Source: Dialister sp. CAG:486 (GTDB taxonomy: Bacteria > Bacillota > Negativicutes > Veillonellales > Dialisteraceae). Taken from it: DNA of 23,862 bases. Below, one piece after another: positions 7,972 to 14,923 of the stretch. Location: the NCBI GenBank assembly GCA_000434475.1, contig FR879508.1:1-23862 (forward strand). Direction: 5' to 3'. Both the position numbers and the translations under genes were made by a program. How positions within the stretch are numbered: position 1 is the first letter of the stretch; each line of letters opens with the position of its first letter. Under the pieces are notes generated by a model. The model searched no databases, was not told the DNA's origin, and saw nothing but the letters and a program-made list of their open reading frames with translations.

Positions 7972-8508
7972 TTACTGCAGGATCTGCATGATAAATTTTG
8001 CGCGGTATACTTCTTTATCACCGTCAAAGAAACTGATATAGATATGTTTTTTATTTCCTCTGACCAATACGATCCGCCCTTTCACGACAAGCGCCGTGCC
8101 GGGCTTGACAGCGATCTTATATTTGATATTTCCGACCTGCGTCGAAGCGAAAGGCACACCGGCCAGCGACTCGGCGAATGCAGCAGCTGCGCCATATAAT
8201 TTTTCCGCAGCCACCACGCCGAGATTATCCGCCATCTCATCGCTGGTCTGAAAGAGACCCACGCCTTTAATACCGATATCCTTATCTAAGATCTGCAGCC
8301 CGCGCGCCTCCGGACTTCCTGCCACGAGGTGCTCCATACGGTCACGCATCTGTGGGATGCCAAGTGCCTGCCTGTCCAGACGAATCGTAGCTCTTGATAC
8401 AGAAAATTTCTCTGCCAGATCTCCATCTGTCAGACATGGATGTTGGCGGAGCAGGCTCTGTATCGCATCGCGTCTTTGGGTTTTATCCATTTTGAAATTT
8501 CTGCTCAT
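7972..8508 (-). CDS. fapR: Fatty acid biosynthesis repressor FapR
   Basis: Transcriptional repressor of lipid synthesis genes, released from DNA by malonyl-CoA. The 178-residue product has an N-terminal helix-turn-helix (CLTDGDLAEKFSVSRATIRLDRQALGIP, about 26-53) and a C-terminal hot-dog ligand domain (about 65-178) ending in YRAKFIMQILQ. I chose the ATG at 8508 because AGGTG lies 6 nt upstream. A GTG at 8517 is in frame but falls inside that ribosome binding site. It leads the operon plsX-fabH-fabD-fabG-acpP-fabF-rnc. A palindrome at 8511-8527 covers the start-proximal region and may mediate autoregulation. Confidence 0.93.
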   Translation of the reverse strand: MSRNFKMDKTQRRDAIQSLLRQHPCLTDGDLAEKFSVSRATIRLDRQALGIPQMRDRMEHLVAGSPEARGLQILDKDIGIKGVGLFQTSDEMADNLGVVAAEKLYGAAAAFAESLAGVPFASTQVGNIKYKIAVKPGTALVVKGRIVLVRGNKKHIYISFFDGDKEVYRAKFIMQILQ

Positions 8509-8510
8509 TT

Positions 8511-8527
8511 TTATCACCTGCTGATAA
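8511..8527. promoter_or_regulatory. 17-bp palindrome TTATCA-N5-TGATAA, candidate FapR operator
   Basis: TTATCA, CCTGC, TGATAA. It sits directly after the predicted -10 box and would overlap the transcription start and the ribosome binding site region of fapR. The same half-sites with the same 5-nt spacing occur at 8789-8805. The sequence differs from the Bacillus FapR site, which is also 17 bp and palindromic, so the identity of the regulator is inferred. Confidence 0.5.
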
Positions 8528-8528
8528 T

Positions 8529-8537
8529 ACTATATCA
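8529..8537 (-). promoter_or_regulatory. Extended -10 promoter of the fapR operon
   Basis: Minus strand TGATATAGT: TATAGT as -10 (8529-8534) preceded by the TG extension. No good -35 stands at 17 nt. A TTGACT at 8547-8552 lies too close to serve this -10. Confidence 0.5.
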
Positions 8538-8864
8538 CAAGCAGTCAAGGATTGCACGAAGAAATTGAATAAGCGAAGAGCCTTTCTTTGAGACATATGC
8601 AGGAAATCATATTTCTTTCACATTCCTTAGATTTTCATCGATATCATGGGCGACTCACTGAATCCGTAGATTAAAATTTCATTTGTTTTAGCGATTTCTA
8701 AAAGATACTTTGGAAAACATCTCCCTGATGGGCTTCTTTCCGAATCAGGGAAATCGCCCACATTTACTGACTTTTTTCGCCTCGGATTTTATCATCAGGT
8801 GATAATTTAAACGCGCCGCGTAATTCGTTTGCTAAAAATTCAGGATTGTTTAAAAACTTATCCA
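8538..8864. other. Regulatory gap between fapR and the divergent FabK-like gene
   Basis: No gene is visible. The stretch holds a hairpin TCCCTGAT (8722-8729)/ATCAGGGA (8744-8751), whose loop GGGC (8730-8733) can also pair with GCCC (8756-8759). It also holds the palindrome TTATCA-TCAGG-TGATAA (8789-8805), and a minus-strand extended -10 TGATAAAAT (8786-8794) overlapping that palindrome, which could be a second, distal fapR promoter. Confidence 0.5.
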
Positions 8865-8893
8865 TTGACTTATTTCATCTCATGGCATAAACT
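8865..8893 (+). promoter_or_regulatory. Distal promoter of the FabK-like gene
   Basis: TTGACT (8865-8870), 17-nt spacer, TAAACT (8888-8893). It would give a leader of about 100 nt. Confidence 0.6.
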
Positions 8894-8926
8894 ACAGTAA
8901 ATACAGGATACTTCATGCTTGCTATT

Positions 8927-8956
8927 TTGTCAAACATATCTGTGATACCGTATACT
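8927..8956 (+). promoter_or_regulatory. Proximal promoter of the FabK-like gene
   Basis: TTGTCA (8927-8932), 18-nt spacer, TATACT (8951-8956). The predicted transcript starts about 37 nt ahead of the ATG, just upstream of the ribosome binding site TAGGAG. Confidence 0.65.
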
Positions 8957-8999
8957 TATTTAAAAGTGAGATTTGTAGAATATTTTAGGAGAAAATCAC

Positions 9000-10058
9000 A
9001 TGAAATTACCAGCATTACACATTGGCAACCTGACCGCTACCGTACCGATCGTACAGGGAGGCATGGGCATCGGCGTCAGCCTCTCAGGTCTCGCAAGTGC
9101 CGTAGCCAATGAAGGCGGTGTAGGTGTCATCTCTGCTGCCAATGTAGGCTTCAATGAACCAGACTTCAAAACAAATACAGTGAATGCCAACCTTCGCGCG
9201 CTAAAATCCGAACTGCTGAAAGCCAGAGAAAAAGCAAAGACCGGCATCATCGGCGTGAACATCATGTCCAAAGGCCATCACTATGAAGACTATGCCCGCT
9301 GCGCAGCAGAAAACGGTGCAGACATCATCTTCTCCGGCGCGGGACTTCCTGCCGATCTCCCCGCCTGCGTGGAAGGCACAGACACCAAGATCGCCCCGAT
9401 CATCGGCTCCCCGAAAGCAGCCCGCGTCATCCTGAAGCTGTGGGAACGCCACCATCACCGTACCGCCGACATGGTCGTCATTGAAGGCCCGAAAGCCGGC
9501 GGCCATCTCGGCTACACCAGAGAACAGGTGAAAGAGCACGAGAGCGACGGCTATGAGAAGGAAATCAAAGAAATCCTTGCCGTTGTCAAAGAATTCGAAG
9601 AAAAATTTGAAAAGAAGATCCCCGTCATCTTCGGCGGCGGCGTCTATGATAAGAAAGACATCGAGCACTACCTCTCCCTCGGTCTCTCCGGCGTACAGAT
9701 GGCGACCCGTTTCGTCGCCACCAAAGAATGCGACGCCGCTGACGAATTCAAACAGATGTATGTGAATGCCAAAGAGAGCGACGTCACCATCGTACAGAGC
9801 CCGGTCCACATGCCAGGCCGCGCACTCTTGAACCCCTTCGTCAAAGCCTTCACCGAGCACCGCATCCCGCCGCAGGGCTGCTTCCACTGCCTCAAGACCT
9901 GCGACCCGGCGACCACCCCCTACTGCATCACCATGGCCCTCATCCGCGCCGTCCACGGCGATGTAGACCACGGCCTCGTCTTCTGCGGTGCGAACGCCTA
10001 TCGCATCGATAAGATCACGACCGTCCATGACCTCATCCAGGAACTGACACAGGACTAA
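9000..10058 (+). CDS. FMN-dependent enoyl-ACP reductase / nitronate monooxygenase family protein
   Basis: A 352-residue TIM-barrel flavoprotein of the NPD/FabK family. Visible family marks are the N-terminal VPIVQGGMGIGVS, SAANVGF, GVNIM, the EGPKAGGHLGY segment with the probable active-site His (about residue 169), VIFGGGVYDKKDIEHYLSLGLSGVQMATRFVATKE, and a cysteine-rich C-terminal part GCFHCLKTCDP..YC. Family members are either enoyl-ACP reductases (FabK), which finish each elongation cycle, or nitronate-oxidising enzymes. The lipid operon here has no enoyl reductase gene, and this gene stands divergent from fapR, so a FabK role is plausible. The sequence is longer than typical FabK and the Cys-rich tail is more like the nitronate monooxygenase annotation group, so I do not assign a symbol. 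It has two predicted promoters and a strong terminator. Confidence 0.8.
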   Translation: MKLPALHIGNLTATVPIVQGGMGIGVSLSGLASAVANEGGVGVISAANVGFNEPDFKTNTVNANLRALKSELLKAREKAKTGIIGVNIMSKGHHYEDYARCAAENGADIIFSGAGLPADLPACVEGTDTKIAPIIGSPKAARVILKLWERHHHRTADMVVIEGPKAGGHLGYTREQVKEHESDGYEKEIKEILAVVKEFEEKFEKKIPVIFGGGVYDKKDIEHYLSLGLSGVQMATRFVATKECDAADEFKQMYVNAKESDVTIVQSPVHMPGRALLNPFVKAFTEHRIPPQGCFHCLKTCDPATTPYCITMALIRAVHGDVDHGLVFCGANAYRIDKITTVHDLIQELTQD

Positions 10059-10094
10059 GGGGTTAGACTTCTGACTTCTGAAATTAGCCATGAT

Positions 10095-10130
10095 AAAAAC
10101 GCTATCCACATTTTCGTGGATAGCGTTTTT
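10095..10130 (+). terminator. Terminator of the FabK-like gene
   Basis: AAAAACGCTATCCAC pairs perfectly with GTGGATAGCGTTTTT across a 6-nt loop, followed by more T residues. Confidence 0.93.
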
Positions 10131-10224
10131 TGTTATGAGGTTATGTAGTAAGACACCGGTCAATTGATTTCCGAATCTAGTAAGGAATGAACGCGGATCA
10201 TCCACCAGTGTAGGATTACAATAC

Positions 10225-10292
10225 ATCTGCCTTATTTATCTGCCTCATTCTCTTGTTATCTGCCACATTTCATGCTAAAATGTGGCAGATAA
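10225..10292 (+). promoter_or_regulatory. fic promoter inside a 15-bp perfect inverted repeat with extra half-sites
   Basis: Promoter: TTGTTA (10253-10258), 17-nt spacer, TAAAAT (10276-10281). A perfect inverted repeat, TTATCTGCCACATTT (10256-10270) and AAATGTGGCAGATAA (10278-10292), covers spacer and -10. Two further direct half-sites ATCTGCC lie at 10225-10231 and 10238-10244. This is a clear operator region. The binder is unknown; the C-terminal helix-turn-helix-like part of the Fic protein is the obvious candidate. Confidence 0.75.
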
Positions 10293-10314
10293 TAGAAAGA
10301 TGAGGGAGATCTTT

Positions 10315-11364
10315 ATGCGGACATTTAACTACTCGCAGGAAATACAAAATTTACTGACACCTGAAATCGTCCAGCTGCTCACCTGTATCCATGAACACAA
10401 GGGACGACAGGATTTATTTCTGGAGGCGAATACAGACGAACTGAAAGCACTGGTAGACGTTGCCATGATCCAAAGTACAGGAGCTTCCAACCGTATCGAG
10501 GGAATCTTCACCAGTGACAAACGATTAGAAGCACTGGTCAGCAAAAAAGCCGAACCACACAATCGGTCTGAACAGGAAATTGCCGGATATCGTGAAGTAC
10601 TCGCCTTGATTCATGAAAATCACGACTATATTTCCCCTGCCCCTAATGTCATCAGGCAGCTCCACCGAGATCTGTACTCTTACTCAACAGGAGCCATTGG
10701 AGGAGACTATAAAAACGCAGATAACGTCATTGCGGAAACAGATGCACAAGGGCATCAAAGGGCCAGGTTTATTCCCGTTCCTGCTTTTCAGACAGCTGAC
10801 GCTATGGATTCTTTATGTCAATCATTCCAGAATGCCTGGCAGGAAAACATCATAGATAAATTGCTGCTGATTCCCATGTTCATCCTGGATTTTCTCTGCA
10901 TTCATCCATTCAATGACGGAAATGGACGGATGAGCCGACTTCTGACACTCCTTCTTTTATATCGTGCCGGCTACATCGTCGGAAAATACATCAGCTTGGA
11001 AATGCTGATTGAAAAAACGAAAACCACTTACTATGAAGCTCTTCAGGCCAGTTCTTTCGGCTGGCACGAAAATCAAAATATCTATGCTCCTTTTGTGAAA
11101 TATTATTTGGGCATCATCATAAAAGCATACGATGAATTCGAAGACCGGATTCAATACTTGGTAACCAAAAAGATTTCAAAGCCAGCCCGTATCAAAGCCA
11201 TCATCTCCCAGACACTGGGGAAAATCAGCAAAAAGGATCTTATAGAACGCTGCCCGGATATCAGCCAGGGAACGATAGAACGCACTTTGTCCAGTCTGGT
11301 AAAAGAGGGCTATATCGTCAAAGTCGGCTCTGGTCCGGCCACAGCATATATCCGAAAGCAATAA
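10315..11364 (+). CDS. Fic family protein (probable AMP transferase) with C-terminal winged-helix region
   Basis: A 349-residue Fic protein. Such proteins usually transfer AMP, or sometimes other phosphate-containing groups, from a nucleotide to hydroxyl groups of target proteins. The active-site motif HPFNDGNGRMSR is complete (His197, Asp201, Gly-Asn-Gly-Arg). The upstream stretch has the inhibitory helix motif S-x-x-x-E-G (Ser58, Glu62, Gly63), which places it among Fic proteins with the inhibitory helix N-terminal in the same chain. The last 70 residues (ARIKAIISQTLGKISKKDLIERCPDISQGTIERTLSSLVKEGYIVKVG) look like a winged helix. I chose the ATG at 10315 because AGGGAG lies 6 nt upstream and the promoter excludes the earlier in-frame start. 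It is a single gene with its own operator and terminator. The target is unknown. Confidence 0.9.
   Translation: MRTFNYSQEIQNLLTPEIVQLLTCIHEHKGRQDLFLEANTDELKALVDVAMIQSTGASNRIEGIFTSDKRLEALVSKKAEPHNRSEQEIAGYREVLALIHENHDYISPAPNVIRQLHRDLYSYSTGAIGGDYKNADNVIAETDAQGHQRARFIPVPAFQTADAMDSLCQSFQNAWQENIIDKLLLIPMFILDFLCIHPFNDGNGRMSRLLTLLLLYRAGYIVGKYISLEMLIEKTKTTYYEALQASSFGWHENQNIYAPFVKYYLGIIIKAYDEFEDRIQYLVTKKISKPARIKAIISQTLGKISKKDLIERCPDISQGTIERTLSSLVKEGYIVKVGSGPATAYIRKQ
10370..10372. other. Placeholder within fic: no separate feature
   Basis: This position lies inside the fic coding region and holds no independent feature; ignore it. Confidence 0.01.
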
Positions 11365-11369
11365 AAAAA

Positions 11370-11401
11370 CAAGCAGCCTACACTATTTTGTGGCCTGCTT
11401 G
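11370..11401. terminator. Terminator after fic, active toward both sides
   Basis: CAAGCAG (11370-11376) pairs with CTGCTTG (11395-11401), with weaker inner pairs TACA/TGTG. CTCTTTT follows on the plus strand and a run of seven T on the minus strand, so it can also end transcripts coming from the other side. Confidence 0.75.
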
Positions 11402-11609
11402 CTCTTTTCCCTTTCTTCTATCTCATAGCGGATGAAGGCATACAGCACCTGCCATTCGCCGTATTCCAGCTTCATGACCGCTGCCGGCAGCAGGTGATGC
11501 TCCCGGAGCAGGAGATACATCGCCTGCACTTCGCCATCGGTCTGGATACGTTTTTTACGGCTTTGTCCGCCTTTTCCTGGGTCGTATAGACGTTGAGTGA
11601 AGAGCTTTG
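11383..11609 (-). pseudogene. Remnant resembling a phage tail-assembly chaperone pair with a slippery site
   Basis: No intact start. After a TGA (11610-11612) one frame reads LNVYTTQEKADKAVKN and continues to a stop 29 codons later. Within it the heptamer A-AAA-AAC (11550-11556, minus strand) is in the correct register for -1 slippage. The -1 frame then reads RIQTDGEVQAMYLLLREHH, LLPAAVMKLEYGEWQVLYAF and IRYEIEEREKSKQATK to a stop at 11383-11385. The short downstream part resembles the small proteins produced by frameshifting from phage tail chaperones (gpG/gpGT type). The upstream part is fused to unrelated, repeat-like sequence, so I call it a truncated remnant. The family assignment rests on memory of such proteins and is tentative. 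Confidence 0.4.
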
Positions 11610-11932
11610 TCAGCCGCTTCGGCTCCCGGGAGGATGGATTTCCTCTCTCCGAGAAATACCATCGTAGAAATTTTGGGTTTTACACGGTTTTCTTTATGAT
11701 TCAAAAAAGATCCCGCTTCTTCTTTGCCTTCCCCATCGGGCAAGGGGACCGCGCTTGCAGCGCTCGGGTACTGTCATCAAAAGCAAAAATAAGGCAGACG
11801 CTTTTCGCGTCTGCCTCATCCTTTTTCATTCTGCTAGTACCCTATTCGGCTCGCTCCGCTCGCCGCCTTCCTCGCAGAGAAGGCTGAGATACTGGAGGAA
11901 CGCCGTTTCCTTCATCACTAGTCACTTCAAAT
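11610..11932. other. Non-coding stretch with REP-like fragments, terminator and repeat tail
   Basis: No credible gene. It contains GC-rich repeat-like pieces (GGCTCCCGGGAGG, 11631-11643; CCTTCCCCATCGGGCAAGG, about 11727-11745), the minus-strand terminator at 11793-11815, and a fragment of the composite repeat tail (CATCACTAGTCACTTCAAAT, 11913-11932). An open frame at 11555-11743 on the minus strand runs through these pieces and overlaps the phage remnant; I do not regard it as a gene. Confidence 0.6.
11793..11815 (-). terminator. Terminator downstream of yhaN
   Basis: GGCAGACGC pairs perfectly with GCGTCTGCC over a 5-nt loop. On the minus strand TTATTTTTGCTTTT follows, fitting termination of the yhaO-yhaN transcript about 120 nt after the stop. 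A weaker T-run also exists on the plus strand. Confidence 0.88.
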
Positions 11933-14923
11933 CTACGCTCCGAGCTCGATGGTCCCGGACTTCAGGTGGATGAACTCACCAGTCGCTTTTTCCTTCCCGA
12001 CTTCTTCTGCGATGCGCATGGTCTGTGCGTGGCAGGTAAAGAGGAAGATCTGCTGGGTCTTACCGAGCTCCATGAGGAAGCGCAGCGTCTCACGCTGGCG
12101 CTCTTCGTCGAAGCGGACGAAGATGTCATCCAAGACGATGGGGAGCGGCTCGAGCTGCTCGCCGAAGGAGAGGGCCATGGCGAGGCGAATGGCAAGGAAG
12201 ACCTGATCGCCTGTACCGGAGGACCAGATCTTGGCCTCTTTCACCCGGTGCTCGCTGTCCACGATGCCGATATCTTTTCCGTCTTCGGAGATCCGAAGGG
12301 AATACTTGCCTCTGGTCATAGCAGAGAGGAAAGTATTCGCCTGCTTCATGATCTGCGGCTGGCGGCCGGACTCATAGGCGGCCTGCGCACGGTTCAGGAT
12401 TTCTTCTGTGTACATGTAGGTCAGCCATTCGGAGAGTGCATTGGCAAGCTCGGCTTCGATCTTTTCTTTTTTCTGCAGGGTATCGGTGATGGTATTATCT
12501 CCCGCCAGACGGAAGATCTCATTTTCCACCGCTCCCTGATTCTTCTGGAGCTCACCCAGTGACGCCGTCTCTTCTTTGATGTGTTTTGCAAGGTTCTGAT
12601 GGGTTTCCATCCAGTCATCGTACTGTCCGCTTTCCAGGAAGTTCCAAAGGGACTGGAATTCTTCATCGCTGCCTGCATAGAGGCGCAGATCCTGCTTCAC
12701 GGCCTCCCATTCCTTCGTCAGCTGGTCATGATGCTCGTGGGCATTCACCTTTTCCGCGAATTCTTCCGCATTTTTTGCATTGACCAGATGGAGAAGGGTA
12801 TCCATCTCCCGCTGGCAGGAGGCCCAGCCGTCATCAAGCTTATCCATTTCCTTCCGATACGCATCGTGCTGGTTGTTCTTTTCCTGAATGGACTGCCACG
12901 TCAGGCTGCGCGCATGCGTTTCCTCGTAGAGCTCCTGGATGCCGTCCGGATCGACGGTGTAGGGCATCTTCGTCTTCGAGATGATGCTCTCTGCCCGGCG
13001 GCTGTAGGCATCGAGGCGCGCATCCATCTGCTCCAAGCGCAGGTCGAGGATCTTGCCCTTACCTTCAGCGGAGTAGATCTTCTGCCACTGCTCCTGCAGT
13101 GCGGAGAGATTCTCTGCGCTGGTCTTTGGGAGCTTGTTTTTCGCGAGGAAGGCGTCCCAGTCTTTGTCTGCTTTTTCCTTCTTTTCGCGAAGCAGCTTGC
13201 CTTCTTCTGTCCACTTCTGGTGCGCAAGCTGCTGCTTTCGTACCGTTTCCCGTTTCCAGGAGATGGCCTGCCGCTTCGCCTGGTCTTTGTAGAAATCGGA
13301 GCGACGGCTCTGCATCAGGTTATGGAAGGCCTGCAGATCATCTATGTCTTCCGGTGCCTGTCCCGGGAATTTGTCAGAGATCGCCTTCCTCTCGTTCACG
13401 AGAGAAGCCAGCGAATCATTCCATTTCTCAAGGTCATTCCCTTTCTTATGGATGCTCTTATTATTGAATAGGAAGCAGAGAATCCCGAGCATGAGCCCGC
13501 CTGCTGCGCCATAGAGCGCCGCGGTGCCTGCCATGGCCATGTAGAAGGAGGCGATGCCGGCTGCTGCTCCTGACATAGAGAGAATGCCCAGCCAGAACCA
13601 GAAGGTGAATTTCTTATCCTCGAGCTGCGAGGCGGCATCGATCTTGCCTCTGATTTCCGCTTCCTGATGGAGAAGCTGCTCGAGCGAGGAGGCCATGTCC
13701 TCCATCTGCTGGAAATCCTCCTCGGTCTGAATGTCTCCATCTGCCGCCTCTTCTGCGACAGCCTCGACCTCCGGCTCTCTTTGCTCCCAGAAATGGAGCT
13801 CATTGCCCCTGACGCCCACGCTCTGCGCAAGGCGCCGTCCTTCTGCCCAGTCCACATGGACGCAGGCATCCTCCAAAGGCAGTGCGCGGTCCCAGAGCGG
13901 CAGGGAATAGCCCAGATTCACAAAATCGAGCTTCCAGTTTTCCTTTTCCTCTTCCAATGCTTCCACATCGACGATGGTCTGGCGCCACTGCCCCAGATCG
14001 ATGTAGAGTTTTTCCAGCGCTTCAGCCTCTCTTGCCCATGGGATGATGTCTTCCTTCTTCTTCGGCGTGTACTCATCAAGCTTTTCCTGGAGCGATGCCT
14101 TTTGGTCGTGGATCACCTTCATGCGGTTCATGAGCTGATTCCACTGCTCCTTACCATTCGACGGGAACATCTTCACCTGCGAAGAGAGATCCAGCTGGTG
14201 CTTGATATCACGCGCCCGCTTGTAGTATTCCCAGGCGCCCAGCCGCTTCGAGAGCTCTCTGTCCTTTTCCTGATCCTTGGCAAGCGAAGCCTCGAGCTCA
14301 CTGATCTGCTTTTTCAAAAGCTCCTGCTTCTTCTGCAGCTCAGCGAAATCCTTTTCCTGATGAGAAAGATGATCCAGCTCCTGATTCACCGTATCCAGAT
14401 CCGCCATCAGCTGATTGATCTTGCGCTTTCCCTGAGACGAAGCCACGAAGAGCTTTTCCTTATTCTCTTGGATATCCTTCTTGGCACTGGCGAGCTTATC
14501 ACCGCCCTGCAGCATGAAGAAACGGCTGCGGATGGAGTCATTCGCAAGGAAGGAAGCCCCCTGCAGGTCCTCTAAGCCGACAGCGAAGATCTGCTCATAC
14601 ATAGAGCGTGTGAGACCGTGCCACCAGAGTGTCGGCAGCTCCTCGGAGAATTTCTCATGGCTCGCATTCTCGAACCAACGCTCCTTCTCTTCACGAAAGA
14701 CTCGATACTCCTGCCCGTCCGCACGGACGAATGCCATATTTCCCTTCCGTCCCTGCCACTTGCCGCGCCCATAGCCGAAGAGCATATCACGGATGAAACG
14801 AAGCATCGTCGTCTTCCCGCTCTCATTCTCTCCCATGACCACATTCAGCGAAGACGTCGACGGCTGCCAGGACGCGCCCCGATAGATGCCGTACTCTGAG
14901 AGCTGCAAATCCGTGATTTTCAT
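11933..14923 (-). CDS. yhaN: YhaN-like AAA ATPase, SbcC/Rad50-related
   Basis: A 996-residue ATPase of the SMC/Rad50-like YhaN family, partner of the nuclease encoded just upstream. The N-terminus has Walker A GENESGKTTM (31-40). The C-terminus has the ABC signature SSGTGDQVFLAIRLAMAL (about 899-916) and Walker B LPIVLDDIFVRFD (about 928-940). Between them lie long charged coiled-coil stretches (about 170-440 and 500-860) interrupted by a hydrophobic pair of segments at about 440-490 (FWFWLGILSMSGAAAG; GGLMLGILCFLF), likely membrane anchors as in other YhaN proteins. The pair is thought to act in DNA end processing or repair, by analogy to SbcCD; the exact role is not established. It overlaps yhaO by 4 nt (ATGA), so the two are translated together. 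Confidence 0.9.
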   Translation of the reverse strand: MKITDLQLSEYGIYRGASWQPSTSSLNVVMGENESGKTTMLRFIRDMLFGYGRGKWQGRKGNMAFVRADGQEYRVFREEKERWFENASHEKFSEELPTLWWHGLTRSMYEQIFAVGLEDLQGASFLANDSIRSRFFMLQGGDKLASAKKDIQENKEKLFVASSQGKRKINQLMADLDTVNQELDHLSHQEKDFAELQKKQELLKKQISELEASLAKDQEKDRELSKRLGAWEYYKRARDIKHQLDLSSQVKMFPSNGKEQWNQLMNRMKVIHDQKASLQEKLDEYTPKKKEDIIPWAREAEALEKLYIDLGQWRQTIVDVEALEEEKENWKLDFVNLGYSLPLWDRALPLEDACVHVDWAEGRRLAQSVGVRGNELHFWEQREPEVEAVAEEAADGDIQTEEDFQQMEDMASSLEQLLHQEAEIRGKIDAASQLEDKKFTFWFWLGILSMSGAAAGIASFYMAMAGTAALYGAAGGLMLGILCFLFNNKSIHKKGNDLEKWNDSLASLVNERKAISDKFPGQAPEDIDDLQAFHNLMQSRRSDFYKDQAKRQAISWKRETVRKQQLAHQKWTEEGKLLREKKEKADKDWDAFLAKNKLPKTSAENLSALQEQWQKIYSAEGKGKILDLRLEQMDARLDAYSRRAESIISKTKMPYTVDPDGIQELYEETHARSLTWQSIQEKNNQHDAYRKEMDKLDDGWASCQREMDTLLHLVNAKNAEEFAEKVNAHEHHDQLTKEWEAVKQDLRLYAGSDEEFQSLWNFLESGQYDDWMETHQNLAKHIKEETASLGELQKNQGAVENEIFRLAGDNTITDTLQKKEKIEAELANALSEWLTYMYTEEILNRAQAAYESGRQPQIMKQANTFLSAMTRGKYSLRISEDGKDIGIVDSEHRVKEAKIWSSGTGDQVFLAIRLAMALSFGEQLEPLPIVLDDIFVRFDEERQRETLRFLMELGKTQQIFLFTCHAQTMRIAEEVGKEKATGEFIHLKSGTIELGA

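Noticed and set aside
8547..8552. TTGACT as the -35 box of the fapR promoter
   Set aside because: It lies too close to the TATAGT and TATTAT candidates to form a normal promoter; an extended -10 explains the site better.
10370..10372. A separate feature inside fic
   Set aside because: Nothing independent is present; the entry at this position in the feature list should be ignored.
11555..11743. 62-residue open frame on the minus strand
   Set aside because: It runs through REP-like sequence and overlaps the phage remnant in another frame. No start signal or family resemblance is seen.
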